DNA of 64,000 nt from JBAZUK01 sp041661445 (GCA_041661445.1 JBAZUK010000001.1:558001-622000); one strand, 5' to 3'. Positions 17,209-26,718 are shown, counted from the first letter of the stretch. Notes: generated by a model not told the origin, from the letters alone. Translations and numbers: made by a program.

Positions 17209-18672
17209 CTACAAATTTTTAATTTTATCTAATATCAATTTATTAACAATTGCTGGAGAAGCTTTTCCATTTGTTAGTTTCATGACCTGGCCGACTAAAA
17301 AACCAAGGGCTTTTTCTCTTCCGTTTTTGAAATCTTTTATGGATTCGGGGTTCTCATCTACCACTTGAGAAACGATTTTATCGATCTGAGTAATATTTGT
17401 TATTGGATGATAATTTGGATTTTTCTTAACAATATCTTCAGGATCGATTGTCGGGTCTTTTATCATATCCTCGCATACATTTTTTGCGATTTTTCCTGTT
17501 ATGGTTTGAGTATCTATCAAGTTAGCAAGTTTTGCCATATGAAGAGGGGGAATCTGTTTAGAAAAGATGGTTTCGTGAATTTCTTTTAACTTTCCCGCAA
17601 ACTCAACTGTAATCAGATTGCAAAGAAGGGTTGCATTTGAACAATTTTTTAAAGCTATTTCAAAATAATCTGAAAGTTTTTTGTCTAAAACCAATAAAGA
17701 TGCATTATATTCTGATAACTTTAATTCAGATACATATCTTTTATATCTAATATTTGGGAGTTCGGGTAATGCTTCTCTGATTTTTTCAATGTCTTCTTTG
17801 GTAATTATTATCGGAACTAGATCAGGTTCAGGAAAATATCTATAATCTTCGGCTGTTTCTTTTTTTCTCATTAAAAAATTCTGTTTTTTTTGAGCATCCC
17901 ATCTGTAAGTTCCTGGAATAATTAATTCCTGATAAGGCACATTAGGGTTCTGTTCATAAATTTTTATCTGTCTTTTAATTTCAGATTCTATTGCCAATTC
18001 CAGGTAGTTAAACGAGTTCATGTTTTTAATTTCAATTTTAGTCCTGAGCTCTGATGACCCTTTCGGCCTAACAGAAACGTTTGCATCAATTCTCAAAGAA
18101 CCTTCGTCCATGTTGCAGTCCGATGCATCTAGATAGTTCATTATGGATTTTATTGTCATGGCATAAGAAGAGGCTTCTTTTGCATTTCTCATGCATGGCT
18201 CTGATACAATTTCTAGTAAGGGTGATCCTGCGCGGTTAAAATCAATTCCTGCAAATGTATCAAAATGTTTTAACATGCCGGAATCATCTTCAAGATGAGC
18301 TTCTTTTATTGCAAATTTTTTTACTTCGCCTTCAACATTTGACTCAACAATCCCTTTAGTAATTATCGGATGATAGAACTGGGTGATTTGAAAATTCCTC
18401 GGGGTGTCTGGATAAAAATATGATTTGCGATCGAAAGTTGAAAGAGAAGAAATATTTGCATTTACTGCTAACCCGAATGAAATGGCCTTTTTTACAGCTT
18501 CTCTATTTAATACAGGCAAAGATCCTGGCTGGCCGGTACAAACTTCTGATATGTTTGTATTAGGTTCGTCTCCGAACTTATTTGAGGCTGATGAGAACAG
18601 TTTTGATTTTGTGTTTAGCTGCACATGTATTTCCAGACCGATTACTGCTTCCCAATTTGATTCATTATTCAT
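17209..18672 (-). CDS. gatB: Aspartyl/glutamyl-tRNA amidotransferase subunit B
   Basis: The 487-residue protein shows WEAVIGLEIHVQLNTKSKLFS at the start, the PDTPRNFQITQF-type region, HLEDDSGM, FNRAGSPLLEIVSEP and MDEGSLRIDANVSVR, and the C-terminal YqeY-like tail ending with GFLVGQVMKLTNGKASP. GatB binds the misacylated tRNA and transfers ammonia from GatA to make Gln-tRNA (or Asn-tRNA). The frame is open up to 18753, but the ATG at 18672 has an AAGGAG seven bases upstream and starts four bases after the gatA stop; the extra residues before it are gatA in another frame. Last gene of gatCAB. Confidence 0.96.
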   Translation of the reverse strand: MNNESNWEAVIGLEIHVQLNTKSKLFSSASNKFGDEPNTNISEVCTGQPGSLPVLNREAVKKAISFGLAVNANISSLSTFDRKSYFYPDTPRNFQITQFYHPIITKGIVESNVEGEVKKFAIKEAHLEDDSGMLKHFDTFAGIDFNRAGSPLLEIVSEPCMRNAKEASSYAMTIKSIMNYLDASDCNMDEGSLRIDANVSVRPKGSSELRTKIEIKNMNSFNYLELAIESEIKRQIKIYEQNPNVPYQELIIPGTYRWDAQKKQNFLMRKKETAEDYRYFPEPDLVPIIITKEDIEKIREALPELPNIRYKRYVSELKLSEYNASLLVLDKKLSDYFEIALKNCSNATLLCNLITVEFAGKLKEIHETIFSKQIPPLHMAKLANLIDTQTITGKIAKNVCEDMIKDPTIDPEDIVKKNPNYHPITNITQIDKIVSQVVDENPESIKDFKNGREKALGFLVGQVMKLTNGKASPAIVNKLILDKIKNL

Positions 18673-18676
18673 TGCT

Positions 18677-20137
18677 TTACTCCTTATCAAAAAGTGGTGG
18701 GATTTTTTTGTAAAAATTGGTTCTTTCGCTAAACACGTTCGCATATTGAACAATTTTTACATCTTGTAGCTGAGGTGCTAAAAGTTGTAGGGCAAGAGGT
18801 TTGTTATTGGCATCAAGCCCTGACGGTAATGAAATTGCAGGAAGTCCTGCTAAATTTGCCGGAACTGTAAATAAATCTTGCAGATACATCTCAAGAGGAT
18901 CCTGGATAGAGCCGATTTCAAAACATGAAGTAGGTGCTGTCGGCATAGCAACGAAATCGCAAGTATTAAAGGCTTTTTCAAAGGCCTGAATCATCAGAGT
19001 TCGGACTTTTTGAGCTTTTTTATAATATGCGTCCTGATAGCCGGAAGATAAAACATAGGTCCCAAGCATAATTCTTCGCTTGACTTCTGATCTGAAACCT
19101 TCTTCTCTGGAAAGCTCATATACCTCTTTTAAATTTTTTGCGTTTTTTGATCTGACACCATACTTTATCCCATCAAATCTGGCTAGATTGGTCGAAGCTT
19201 CTGCTGTCCCGATAATGTAATATACAGCAAGTGAGTATTTCAAGATATCCAGGTTGATGTCAATTATTTCTGCTCCCATTCCTTTTAGTGTTTCTAGAGA
19301 TTGTTCAAAATTAGCTTTTGCCGATTTATTTAGATCTTTTAAAAAATGGTAAGGCACGCCAATTTTGATCTTGTTAAAAGAATCCGGCATGTGCTCCAAA
19401 TAAAATTCCTGCGGGAGGTTTAAACTTGTTGAATCTTTTTTGCAGTTTTTTCCGATCACTTCCATTATTAAGGCAGTATCTTTAACATCATTAGTCAATG
19501 GTCCTATCTGATCTAAAGAAGATCCAAAGGCAACAAGGCCATACCTTGATACCCTGCCGTATGTCGGTTTAAATCCAACGCATCCGCATAGTGCAGCAGG
19601 CTGTCTGATCGACCCTCCGGTGTCAGAACCGAAGGCAACAGGTGTAAGTCTGGCTGCTACAGCAGCAGAACTTCCTCCCGAAGACCCTCCGGGAACGCAT
19701 TTTAGATCCCATGGGTTTCTTGTCGGAAAAAAAGAAGAGTTTTCGCAAGATGATCCCATTGCGAATTCATCTAAGTTTGTTTTTCCAAGGATTATTGCAT
19801 CCTCACTTTCTAGAAGATCTACAATGGTAGCATTAAAAACAGCATTATAATTTGTTAGAAATTTAGAAGCGCAAGTTGTAATTTCATTTTTGATATGGAT
19901 ATTGTCTTTAAGGGCAACTGGTATTGCGGCTAATTTGCCTACAGGCATGTTTGACTTTAGCTTGAGATCTAGCTCTTTGGCTTTTGTTAATGCTCTTTTC
20001 GATAATATGTTGATAAAACATTTTAACTCATTATCATGTTTTTCAATTCTTTTTAGAAAATAACTAGTAATTTCTTCTGCAGATAATTTTTTTTCTAAAA
20101 ATAAATTACGTAGCTCTATTGCTGATTTTCTATACAT
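18677..20137 (-). CDS. gatA: Aspartyl/glutamyl-tRNA amidotransferase subunit A
   Basis: The 486-residue amidase has the signature region with the catalytic triad: Lys in IPVALKDNI, the cis-Ser in VAFGSDTGGSIRQPA, and the Gly/Ser-rich VPGGSSGGSSAAVAA. It releases ammonia from glutamine for the transamidation of Glu-tRNA(Gln) or Asp-tRNA(Asn). It begins nine bases after gatC and ends four bases before gatB, so gatCAB is one operon. This arrangement implies that at least one amide aminoacyl-tRNA is made by the indirect route, as known for chlamydiae. Confidence 0.97.
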   Translation of the reverse strand: MYRKSAIELRNLFLEKKLSAEEITSYFLKRIEKHDNELKCFINILSKRALTKAKELDLKLKSNMPVGKLAAIPVALKDNIHIKNEITTCASKFLTNYNAVFNATIVDLLESEDAIILGKTNLDEFAMGSSCENSSFFPTRNPWDLKCVPGGSSGGSSAAVAARLTPVAFGSDTGGSIRQPAALCGCVGFKPTYGRVSRYGLVAFGSSLDQIGPLTNDVKDTALIMEVIGKNCKKDSTSLNLPQEFYLEHMPDSFNKIKIGVPYHFLKDLNKSAKANFEQSLETLKGMGAEIIDINLDILKYSLAVYYIIGTAEASTNLARFDGIKYGVRSKNAKNLKEVYELSREEGFRSEVKRRIMLGTYVLSSGYQDAYYKKAQKVRTLMIQAFEKAFNTCDFVAMPTAPTSCFEIGSIQDPLEMYLQDLFTVPANLAGLPAISLPSGLDANNKPLALQLLAPQLQDVKIVQYANVFSERTNFYKKIPPLFDKE

Positions 20138-20146
20138 TCTAAAATC

Positions 20147-20452
20147 CTAATCTTTTTGCGTTAAAACTTCCGGTACTTTGATCATTCCGGCAATATGATC
20201 CGGTGAATTTGATAAAAACGCATCTCTTTTTAATGAATTGTTTATTTCATCTTCTCTGAACACATTTTTCTGCATGTCCATAAGAACGTAGTTACATGCA
20301 TCGACATTCTCGGTATCTATCTCTTTTAGCTGTTCAATGAAGTCAAGAACTTTATTTAATTTCTTAACAAACTCAAGTTCTTCTTCTTTTGAAAGCTTGA
20401 GTTTACTTAAATCTTCGAGATTTGAAAGAGTTTTACTATCAAAATGCTGCAT
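20147..20452 (-). CDS. gatC: Aspartyl/glutamyl-tRNA amidotransferase subunit C
   Basis: This 101-residue protein begins with the usual helix (LEDLSKLKLSKEEELEFVKKLNKVLDFIEQLKEIDTENVD in pieces) and ends with the R-x-D segment (FREDEINNSLKRDAFLSNSPD) that wraps around GatA. GatC stabilises the GatA-GatB complex. It is the first gene of the operon. Typical length for the family is 95-105 residues. Confidence 0.92.
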   Translation of the reverse strand: MQHFDSKTLSNLEDLSKLKLSKEEELEFVKKLNKVLDFIEQLKEIDTENVDACNYVLMDMQKNVFREDEINNSLKRDAFLSNSPDHIAGMIKVPEVLTQKD

Positions 20453-20603
20453 TTTTTTAATTACCTATAAATTTTCATAATTATTTTTAAGGATAATAAT
20501 CAAAAAGTCAATTTATTTTTCATTAACAAAAAAATAATGACAATGAATAAAAAATTTTTTACATTTGATTTAAAACTTAATGACTTTATAAAGGAGGTAT
20601 TTC

Positions 20604-20846
20604 ATGAAGTTTGTAAGGTTCGTCGTTTTAATTCTCATTTTAGCCGGAGCTATAAATTGGGGCCTCTGGGGCGCCTTTCAATATGATTTAGTTCAGGATA
20701 TTTTCGGTTCTATGTCATGGTTGTCCAGATTTGTTTATATATTAATAGGACTTAGCGGAATTTATGGGCTTAGTTTTATTTTTTCAAAGGGGATTTGCGG
20801 TTTTTGCAAGTGTGATAATGATAAATGCGATTGTGAAAAAAAATAA
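20604..20846 (+). CDS. DUF378 membrane protein with Cys-rich tail
   Basis: The 80-residue protein has two membrane helices (about 5-25 with the DUF378 pattern AGAINWGLWG, and 40-62) and a cytoplasmic or exposed tail with five cysteines (CGFCKCDNDKCDC). DUF378 is a small, widespread family of unknown role. A strong AAAGGAGG site precedes the ATG. To my knowledge the gene before gatC in C. trachomatis (CT001) is of this type; here it is divergent from gatC. The cysteine pattern looks able to bind metal, which is inference. Confidence 0.85.
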   Translation: MKFVRFVVLILILAGAINWGLWGAFQYDLVQDIFGSMSWLSRFVYILIGLSGIYGLSFIFSKGICGFCKCDNDKCDCEKK

Positions 20847-20861
20847 AAGTCCTGAATCTCA

Positions 20862-20886
20862 GGATGTGATTTTTAAAATTACATCC
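20862..20886 (+). terminator. Hairpin after the DUF378 gene
   Basis: A 10-bp stem with one G-T pair (20862-20871 with 20877-20886, five-base loop), extendable by three pairs beyond a mismatch, starts 16 bases past the stop. There is no T run, so its strength as a terminator is uncertain. Confidence 0.45.
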
Positions 20887-21178
20887 CGAGTTCATTCAAA
20901 AAAATAATCATTTAAAATTAAAATACTTAATTACGTTCTTTTAGACGCTTTTTTTGACTTTTTTATTTAATCACGAATGTCAGTACAGCATTATATATCA
21001 GTGTTTTAGGTGTTAATTATTTCTGAATACATCTGTGAATGTTTATTATGTTTTTGAGAATTAATTTAACAAATTAATTAGCACTTAATTGATATTTTAT
21101 AATATTTTTATATTGATTTAAATAATTAATTTGTTAATTAATGTGATTAAAGGAAATGATGTTGTTAGGGGGATAATA

Positions 21179-21820
21179 ATGTTAGATAAAGTTGGCTGTA
21201 ATCCTTGGATATCCATGTGGACAAAGCCCAAAGATACTATTAGGAAGATTGTAGATGTAAATCCGAATTATAAGCTTTTTACTCTTTCGTCGATTTATGG
21301 TTTTGTTTCACTTATTGGTTCATCACAAAGTTTTTCACTTGGTGAAAAACTTAATACATTTTTGATATTAATTAGCTGCATAATTCTAGCTCCGCTGTGG
21401 GGATATCTAATTTTTTCATCCGCTTCATATTTTATTTTTTTTACCGGTAAATGGTTTAAAGGTATTGCCAAGTATAGTCAGATACGATGTGCAGTTGCCT
21501 GGTCAAACGTGCCGATGATTGTAAATCTCTTCATATGGTTAATGCTGTTTATGGTTTTTAAAGGGGATATCCTCAAAGATTTTCCGGTCAATTACGCTTT
21601 TTCAAATTTTGAGAGGGTTTTCTTGTTTATAATGATGCTTGCTCAATTGGGTATTAGCATTTGGATAATAATATTATATGTGAATTCTTTAGCCGAGGTT
21701 CAAAAGTTTTCTGTCGGGAAGGCAATCCTGAATCTGTTAATAGCCATTGTAATTTTTGCAGCAATATTTTTTGTAATAACAATGTTATATTTTGCAATTA
21801 TAAAAGGGATAACAAAATGA
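21179..21820 (+). CDS. Yip1-family membrane protein
   Basis: The 213-residue protein carries PWISMWTKPKDTIRKIVD at its start, the typical opening of bacterial Yip1-domain proteins, followed by about five membrane helices (roughly 45-60, 70-100, 125-145, 160-185, 190-210). The frame is open from 21131, but the ATG at 21179 has AGGGGG six bases upstream and gives the conserved N-terminus. Its stop overlaps the next start (ATGA), so the two are translationally coupled. Function unknown for bacterial members. Confidence 0.78.
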   Translation: MLDKVGCNPWISMWTKPKDTIRKIVDVNPNYKLFTLSSIYGFVSLIGSSQSFSLGEKLNTFLILISCIILAPLWGYLIFSSASYFIFFTGKWFKGIAKYSQIRCAVAWSNVPMIVNLFIWLMLFMVFKGDILKDFPVNYAFSNFERVFLFIMMLAQLGISIWIIILYVNSLAEVQKFSVGKAILNLLIAIVIFAAIFFVITMLYFAIIKGITK

Positions 21821-22326
21821 AAAAAATTTTATTAATCATTTTATGTCTATCATCATATTCTTTAGGATTTTCCTGGGAAAAGTTTTATTCTGTTAGCGGA
21901 GGCTGCGAAATATTGTTTCCGAATAAGCCTCATCATATCAAACAAGTTGTACCGCTGAAGGAGAGCAACTCTTTTTTAAATTATGATGTTTATTTAAGCT
22001 TTCTAGATGAAAAAAATTCTGTTTGCATGATGATAGTTGCTAATTTTCCAAATAAAATAGATATTTCTAAACAAAAAGACAGCTTGGAAGGGTTTTTAAA
22101 TGGTATCTTAAATCATAAAGAGGAAAAAAAATTAATATTTGCCAATTATTGCGAGTTCAACAAACTTCAGGCTTTAGAATTTTTGATAGAAAATCAAGAC
22201 AGGTATTTTAAAGGAAAAGCTTTTGTTTTGGGAGATAAGCTTTATTTAATATCGATGGAGTATGACATTAATTTAAATTTGGATGAGTCTTTTGAAAAAT
22301 ATGCAAACTCATTTATTTTTAAATAG
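21817..22326 (+). CDS. Exported protein of unknown function
   Basis: The 169-residue product starts with a signal peptide (MKKILLIILCLSSYSLGFS, cleavage likely around residue 18-19) and continues as a beta-rich domain. The frame extends upstream to 21661, but only the ATG at 21817 gives the signal peptide and overlaps the Yip1 stop by four bases. There is no lipobox. The FPNKPHHIKQVVPL...YDVYLSF start resembles small periplasmic proteins I cannot name. It ends six bases from the convergent rnhC stop. Confidence 0.72.
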   Translation: MKKILLIILCLSSYSLGFSWEKFYSVSGGCEILFPNKPHHIKQVVPLKESNSFLNYDVYLSFLDEKNSVCMMIVANFPNKIDISKQKDSLEGFLNGILNHKEEKKLIFANYCEFNKLQALEFLIENQDRYFKGKAFVLGDKLYLISMEYDINLNLDESFEKYANSFIFK

Positions 22327-22332
22327 CTGTTG

Positions 22333-23268
22333 TTAATTTCCTTCTAAGGGGCCATTATCCGAAATTTGATCGTTATTTATGATCTTTTCACTTGTTTTGA
22401 AATGAATTTTAGCAACTTTTTCTAATGAATCGCTTCCGTTTTTTTCGATAAATTTTTTCCCCGTTTCGATAACCATTTTCGAAGCTCCTTTAGGAAATTG
22501 AAAGTTATGTTTTTCTGACATTTCCTCCAACCCTTTTAAAAATCCGGCTCTGGCAACAATTGATGCGGCAGCCACAACAGGATCTTCTTCAGCTTTGGTT
22601 CTTTGTTCCAAGTGAATTTTCAGATTTATTTTTGATACAGCATTTTCTACAACGTGTTTGTCTGCAAACTGATCGATAATAACCTCTTTGCATTTGGTTT
22701 TTTCAACAAGCTGTGAAATGACAGCTGCATGCCCCCAAGCTAAAAGTCGATTCAGGTTTTTGAATTTTAAATATAATTCATTGTATTTTTCTGGAAAAAT
22801 TCTAACAATGGCAATGCTAAAGTTCTCTTTTAATATTTTTGCTAAACTTAAAATTGTCTTGTCAGCTATTTTTTTACTGTCTCTTATATTTAATGAAATT
22901 AATTTTTTTATTCCAGCCTCATCTGCATAAACTCCGCCGATACTAAGAGGTCCGAAAAAATCTCCTTTGCCGGCTTCGTCAACACCAATTCTGGAAACCA
23001 TCGATACGAAAGCTTCTGGGTTTGTAAAATTAAATTTTTTTAAAATTTCAGGCTCTAAGTAAAACTCAATAAACTCATTTTTGTTTTTTCCCTGAACGAT
23101 CAAAGCGCCGGATTTGTATAAAATGCAATTGATGCCTGTTTTCTTAGCAAAAAAAATGGTGTATTCCGGATGTGAAATCGCAAATCCCTGATCTTCAAGG
23201 TCTTTTTGCAGCTTTGGAGCTAGATTTATATCTATCTTTGTAGAAAAAGTCGCAGGTTTTGATGACAT
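22333..23268 (-). CDS. rnhC: Ribonuclease HIII
   Basis: The 311-residue protein has an N-terminal TBP-like substrate-binding domain (about 1-90) and an RNase H catalytic domain starting at GVDEAGKGDFFGPL, with the Asp-Glu-Gly motif, then DSKK, and VIIDQFADK with a further acidic residue. It removes RNA from RNA-DNA hybrids. Chlamydiae use RNase HIII in addition to HII, and rnhC lies beside the rodZ-like gene in C. trachomatis (CT008-CT009), as here. The gene is divergent from the RodZ gene. Confidence 0.93.
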   Translation of the reverse strand: MSSKPATFSTKIDINLAPKLQKDLEDQGFAISHPEYTIFFAKKTGINCILYKSGALIVQGKNKNEFIEFYLEPEILKKFNFTNPEAFVSMVSRIGVDEAGKGDFFGPLSIGGVYADEAGIKKLISLNIRDSKKIADKTILSLAKILKENFSIAIVRIFPEKYNELYLKFKNLNRLLAWGHAAVISQLVEKTKCKEVIIDQFADKHVVENAVSKINLKIHLEQRTKAEEDPVVAAASIVARAGFLKGLEEMSEKHNFQFPKGASKMVIETGKKFIEKNGSDSLEKVAKIHFKTSEKIINNDQISDNGPLEGN

Positions 23269-23371
23269 AATTTTTTCTTTTTTCTAAGTTTATTAAATTT
23301 AATATAAAATTTATATCTTTAAGTAAATTTTTATAAAATCTAAACTGTAGTTATATCACATGAGGATAGTT

Positions 23372-23776
23372 ATGGAAGAACAAAAAAAACAAATTGGAGA
23401 TCTTTTTAAGACAAAAAGACTTGAAATGAACCTTTCTTTAAGAGAAATAGAGAATGCTACTTCTATACGAATGCTTTATTTGAAAGCTATAGAAGATGGT
23501 AATATCGATAAACTGCTATCGCAGGTTTATACCATCGGTTTTGTTAAGCAGTATGCAACTTTTTTGGGATTGGACGGCGAAAAAATATTAAAGGACAATC
23601 CGAAGGCCTTTAATAATAACTTTGAAAAACAGGAATTTGATTATGGAATAGGAACTCTTGAAATTAGAAATACGTCTAATTCCAGAGCAAAAGTTCCAAC
23701 TTTTATTTGGGTAATTGTTAGTGTTTTAGTTTTTTTAGGTGCTTGGTTTTTCGCAAGAGCTTTGGGTGTTTTTTAG
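23372..23776 (+). CDS. rodZ: RodZ-like morphogenesis protein (short form)
   Basis: The 134-residue protein has an N-terminal HTH_25 domain (about 5-70: IGDLFKTKRLEMNLSLREIE ... YLKAIEDG ... YTIGFVKQYATFLGLD), a short linker, and one membrane helix (about 112-130) that ends the protein. RodZ links MreB to the inner membrane. C. trachomatis CT009, also short and beside rnhC, has been published as a RodZ homologue that binds MreB. The upstream start at 23360 is possible, but the ATG at 23372 has the better-placed GAGG. The periplasmic domain of E. coli RodZ is absent. Confidence 0.88.
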   Translation: MEEQKKQIGDLFKTKRLEMNLSLREIENATSIRMLYLKAIEDGNIDKLLSQVYTIGFVKQYATFLGLDGEKILKDNPKAFNNNFEKQEFDYGIGTLEIRNTSNSRAKVPTFIWVIVSVLVFLGAWFFARALGVF

Positions 23777-23840
23777 GAAAAGTAGATCTTAGTTCGACAT
23801 TTGCAGTATCAGTTAATAGCTAAAGTTATCATGTTCTAAT

Positions 23841-24356
23841 TTATTTCTTTTTTAATTCAACTGTCGTTTTATAACTTACCCTGTTATCGACTCCTATGAC
23901 AGGAATTCCAGTCGCGCTTCTTGGTCTGAATTCTGAATGCACAATATTTTTAGTCGGTGTTTTAGCAATAATTGTTGATTTTCTATCTCTGATCATTCTC
24001 ATTCCTTTTCCTTTTAAAATAACATTCTTGCATAAACTATCGGGTTCAGATAATCGGGTTTGATCGAATACACCTCTTCTAGCTTTTTCTATAGCATCCT
24101 GGTTAAGAGGTTTTCTTTGATCAATTTTATGATTTTTTAAATTATAGATTATCCCTGAAGCTATTAATGTTATTCCTAGGCAGATGCCCAAAAACAGAGT
24201 TAAAATCGGAAATATTGACAAAGATATTGTCGTCACTTTACTGGCAGTTGCTAACAGAGTCCCTGAAATTACTGATGTTGCCAAGCCATGTTTAATTAGT
24301 TTTTGAGCGCTAGATGCTGAATTATTGGTTATGTAATTTAATGAAATATTTGTCAT
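23841..24356 (-). CDS. Inc-like protein with paired membrane helices
   Basis: The 171-residue protein has a short polar N-terminus, two adjacent hydrophobic segments (about 25-45: LATSVISGTLLATASKVTTI; about 47-70: SIFPILTLFLGICLGITLIA) and a basic C-terminal domain of about 100 residues. This bilobed pattern, with no cleavable signal, is the hallmark of chlamydial inclusion-membrane proteins, which are exported by type III secretion. An AAAGGT site precedes the ATG. No homologue recognised. It could instead be an ordinary small inner-membrane protein. Confidence 0.68.
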   Translation of the reverse strand: MTNISLNYITNNSASSAQKLIKHGLATSVISGTLLATASKVTTISLSIFPILTLFLGICLGITLIASGIIYNLKNHKIDQRKPLNQDAIEKARRGVFDQTRLSEPDSLCKNVILKGKGMRMIRDRKSTIIAKTPTKNIVHSEFRPRSATGIPVIGVDNRVSYKTTVELKKK

Positions 24357-24798
24357 GAAAGTTACCTTTTTATTAAATTATTTTTATTAAAAAATAGTAA
24401 TAAATACATTATGTGTTATTTGTATAATTATACTATTAAATAACGTTAAATTCAATTAATTATTATTTTTATATTAATATTAATTTAAAAGAAGCGGTTG
24501 ATTGGGAATTTTTTTTAAAAGACTAAGCTTAAATTACTTAAATTGCATTAGTTGATCAACGATCATAAATCTGCAAAATATAAATTATTGATGGTTTTCA
24601 TCTGACTTCTGAGAATTTGTAAATTCTCTGGTTTAACAAAATTATTGTAAAATTGTAAATCTATTTAAGATTGTATTTTATTATTAAATTATGAATTTTG
24701 TTGCGAGAAAAATACAAATTTAATAAAGAATCTTGCATAATAAATATTATCAATTTATTATGCGTTAAAGAAAAGTAAACTTACATACATATAAAGCT
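24357..24798. other. Long intergenic region before the kinase-like gene
   Basis: About 440 A+T-rich bases between divergent genes, expected to hold both promoters. It contains the inverted repeat at 24735-24763. I see no gene in it. Confidence 0.5.
24735..24763. promoter_or_regulatory. 11-bp inverted repeat upstream of the kinase-like gene
   Basis: GCATAATAAAT (24735-24745) is perfectly repeated inverted at 24753-24763 with a seven-base loop, 36 bases before the ATG. It could be an operator or a hairpin in the leader mRNA. No protein can be named. Confidence 0.4.
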
Positions 24799-26718
24799 AT
24801 GACAATCAAAAATCTTGGTGACTATATAATTTTAAAGCAATTGGGAGTTTCCTCTTTTGGAGAGGTATACCTGGGACAGCACCGATATATTAAAAACCAA
24901 GTGGCAATAAAAGTATTGTCCAAAGAGCTAAGTGAAAATGAAGAGTTTATTCAGAAATTTGAAAAAGATGTTGGGGTGTTAACGAGTTTAGATCATCCTG
25001 CGATTGTTAAAGTGCATAATATTTCAAAGGAAGAAAACAGACACTTTCTTGTGATGGATGCACTTGTTGATTCGAATATGGAAATATTGAGTCTTGAGCG
25101 ATATCTAAAATTTAAAGGGGATATACTGCCTGAAGTTGAAGTTGAAACAATTTTGCGGCAGATTGCATCCGCCTTGGATTATGCTCATAAAATTAAGTTT
25201 GCCGATGATTTTTTGGCACATAGATCTCTTAAGTTAAGCAATATCTTTATTAAAGACACTGATGCAGGGCTGCGAGTTTTTATTTCAGGTTTCGGGTTGT
25301 CCAGATTGATCGGAGAGGGAAAAGTTTTGTTTAAAACACAACAGATGATGTTAAATCAGTTGGCTGCGAATGAAGACATATTAAGAACCAAGTCTTATGT
25401 TGATGCCGCTTATAATTTTATTCAAAACTATAGTTTTTTATCGCCTGAACAAAAATTTAAGGATTTAAATGAGAAGGTAACCAACAGAGCTGATGTCTAT
25501 GCATTTGGGGTTTTAGCGTATTATTTAATAGCCAGAGATTTTCCAGATGGTTATTTTGATTTGCCTTCAAAGATAGCTCCTGAGTATAAATTAAATTGGG
25601 ATTTGCTTATTTGCAAATGTCTTCAGAAAGATGTTTCCAGAAGACCAGATAAGCTAGTCGAGTCGTTAAATTCCTTTTTATCAACAGAAACTTCTGATAT
25701 TTCAAGTTTAGAAATACTCTCATGGGAAGAAGTTGAGAAAAAAGTAGAAAATGCTATGCAGATGTCTTTTGAATTCACTTCAGATTTTAATAAAACTGAA
25801 AAGGAAATTGAACCTCCTTCTATATCAATGAACAATGTTAAATTCACCAGCATTGAACAGACAGATCAAAAGCCGATTATCAAACCTCAAAAAGTTGAAA
25901 GACCTACTTACGATGCAGATCCCGGAGCTCTTTTTCAAAAAGAATTAAATGTTTCATATTATCATCCAGAAAAAGTTGAAATGAAGGAAGTTGAGCCTAT
26001 TTTAACTGAAATGGTTATTGTGCCTGGAGGAACATATTATCGAGGAAATGACAATGGATCAAGAGATGAAAAGCCAAGACATAAAGTAACATTGGAAAGC
26101 TTCGCTTTAGATATTCATCCGGTCACGAATGAACAATTTGTCAGATTTTTAGAATTTATGGGTGGAGAAAAGGATTGCAATAATAATGATATAATAAGAC
26201 TAAGAAATTCAAGAATTAAAAGATCTAATGGAAAGCTGATAGTAGAATCGGGTTATTTAAAGCATCCGGTCGTTGGGGTTACATGGTATGGCGCTCAGGC
26301 TTATGCTAAATGGATTGGAAAGAAATTGCCTTCTGAAGCCCAGTGGGAAATTGCTGCAATGGGTGGTTTAGATGAAGGGGATTACCCGACAGGAAAAGAT
26401 ATTGATCATTCGGAAGCTAATTTTTTTAATTCCGATACAACAGCAGTAATGAGTTATCCTCCTAATGGATATGGCCTTTATGACATCGTTGGAAATGTTT
26501 ATGAGTGGTGTGAAGACTGGTATGCATATAATTACTATGACATATCTATCCAGGAACCTCAAAATCCTATGGGACCTCAGCAAGGTGTTTATAGGGTGTT
26601 AAGAGGCGGATGCTGGAAAAGTTTGAAAGATGATATGAGATGTTCTCATAGACATAGAAATAATCCTGGAACAGTAAACGGTACTTATGGGTTTAGATGT
26701 TCCGCTGATGTATCTTAA
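24799..26718 (+). CDS. Pkn1-like protein: kinase domain lacking catalytic residues fused to FGE-sulfatase domain
   Basis: Residues about 8-295 form a Ser/Thr kinase fold: ATP-site Lys38 (VAIK), FLVMDA hinge, and RADVYAFGVLAYYLI. However, the catalytic loop reads HRSLKLSN (141-148), with Ser143 in place of the essential Asp, and the DFG motif reads GFG (164-166), with Gly164 in place of the metal-binding Asp; the glycine loop is also incomplete (GVSSFG). Residues about 404-639 form a formylglycine-generating-enzyme-type domain (MVIVPGGTYYRGN, PVTNEQFVRFL, GNVYEWCEDW, RGGCWKS, YGFRC). The active-site cysteine pattern of true FGE is not seen. Overall layout and length resemble chlamydial Pkn1. 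No Shine-Dalgarno is visible. It is probably a pseudokinase scaffold. Confidence 0.85.
   Translation: MTIKNLGDYIILKQLGVSSFGEVYLGQHRYIKNQVAIKVLSKELSENEEFIQKFEKDVGVLTSLDHPAIVKVHNISKEENRHFLVMDALVDSNMEILSLERYLKFKGDILPEVEVETILRQIASALDYAHKIKFADDFLAHRSLKLSNIFIKDTDAGLRVFISGFGLSRLIGEGKVLFKTQQMMLNQLAANEDILRTKSYVDAAYNFIQNYSFLSPEQKFKDLNEKVTNRADVYAFGVLAYYLIARDFPDGYFDLPSKIAPEYKLNWDLLICKCLQKDVSRRPDKLVESLNSFLSTETSDISSLEILSWEEVEKKVENAMQMSFEFTSDFNKTEKEIEPPSISMNNVKFTSIEQTDQKPIIKPQKVERPTYDADPGALFQKELNVSYYHPEKVEMKEVEPILTEMVIVPGGTYYRGNDNGSRDEKPRHKVTLESFALDIHPVTNEQFVRFLEFMGGEKDCNNNDIIRLRNSRIKRSNGKLIVESGYLKHPVVGVTWYGAQAYAKWIGKKLPSEAQWEIAAMGGLDEGDYPTGKDIDHSEANFFNSDTTAVMSYPPNGYGLYDIVGNVYEWCEDWYAYNYYDISIQEPQNPMGPQQGVYRVLRGGCWKSLKDDMRCSHRHRNNPGTVNGTYGFRCSADVS

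Noticed and set aside
18673..18753. N-terminal extension of gatB
   Set aside because: The added residues are gatA read in another frame; the ATG at 18672 has a perfect Shine-Dalgarno and the conserved N-terminus.
21661..21816. N-terminal extension of the exported protein after the Yip1 gene
   Set aside because: It is the Yip1 gene in another frame; the ATG at 21817 starts a signal peptide.
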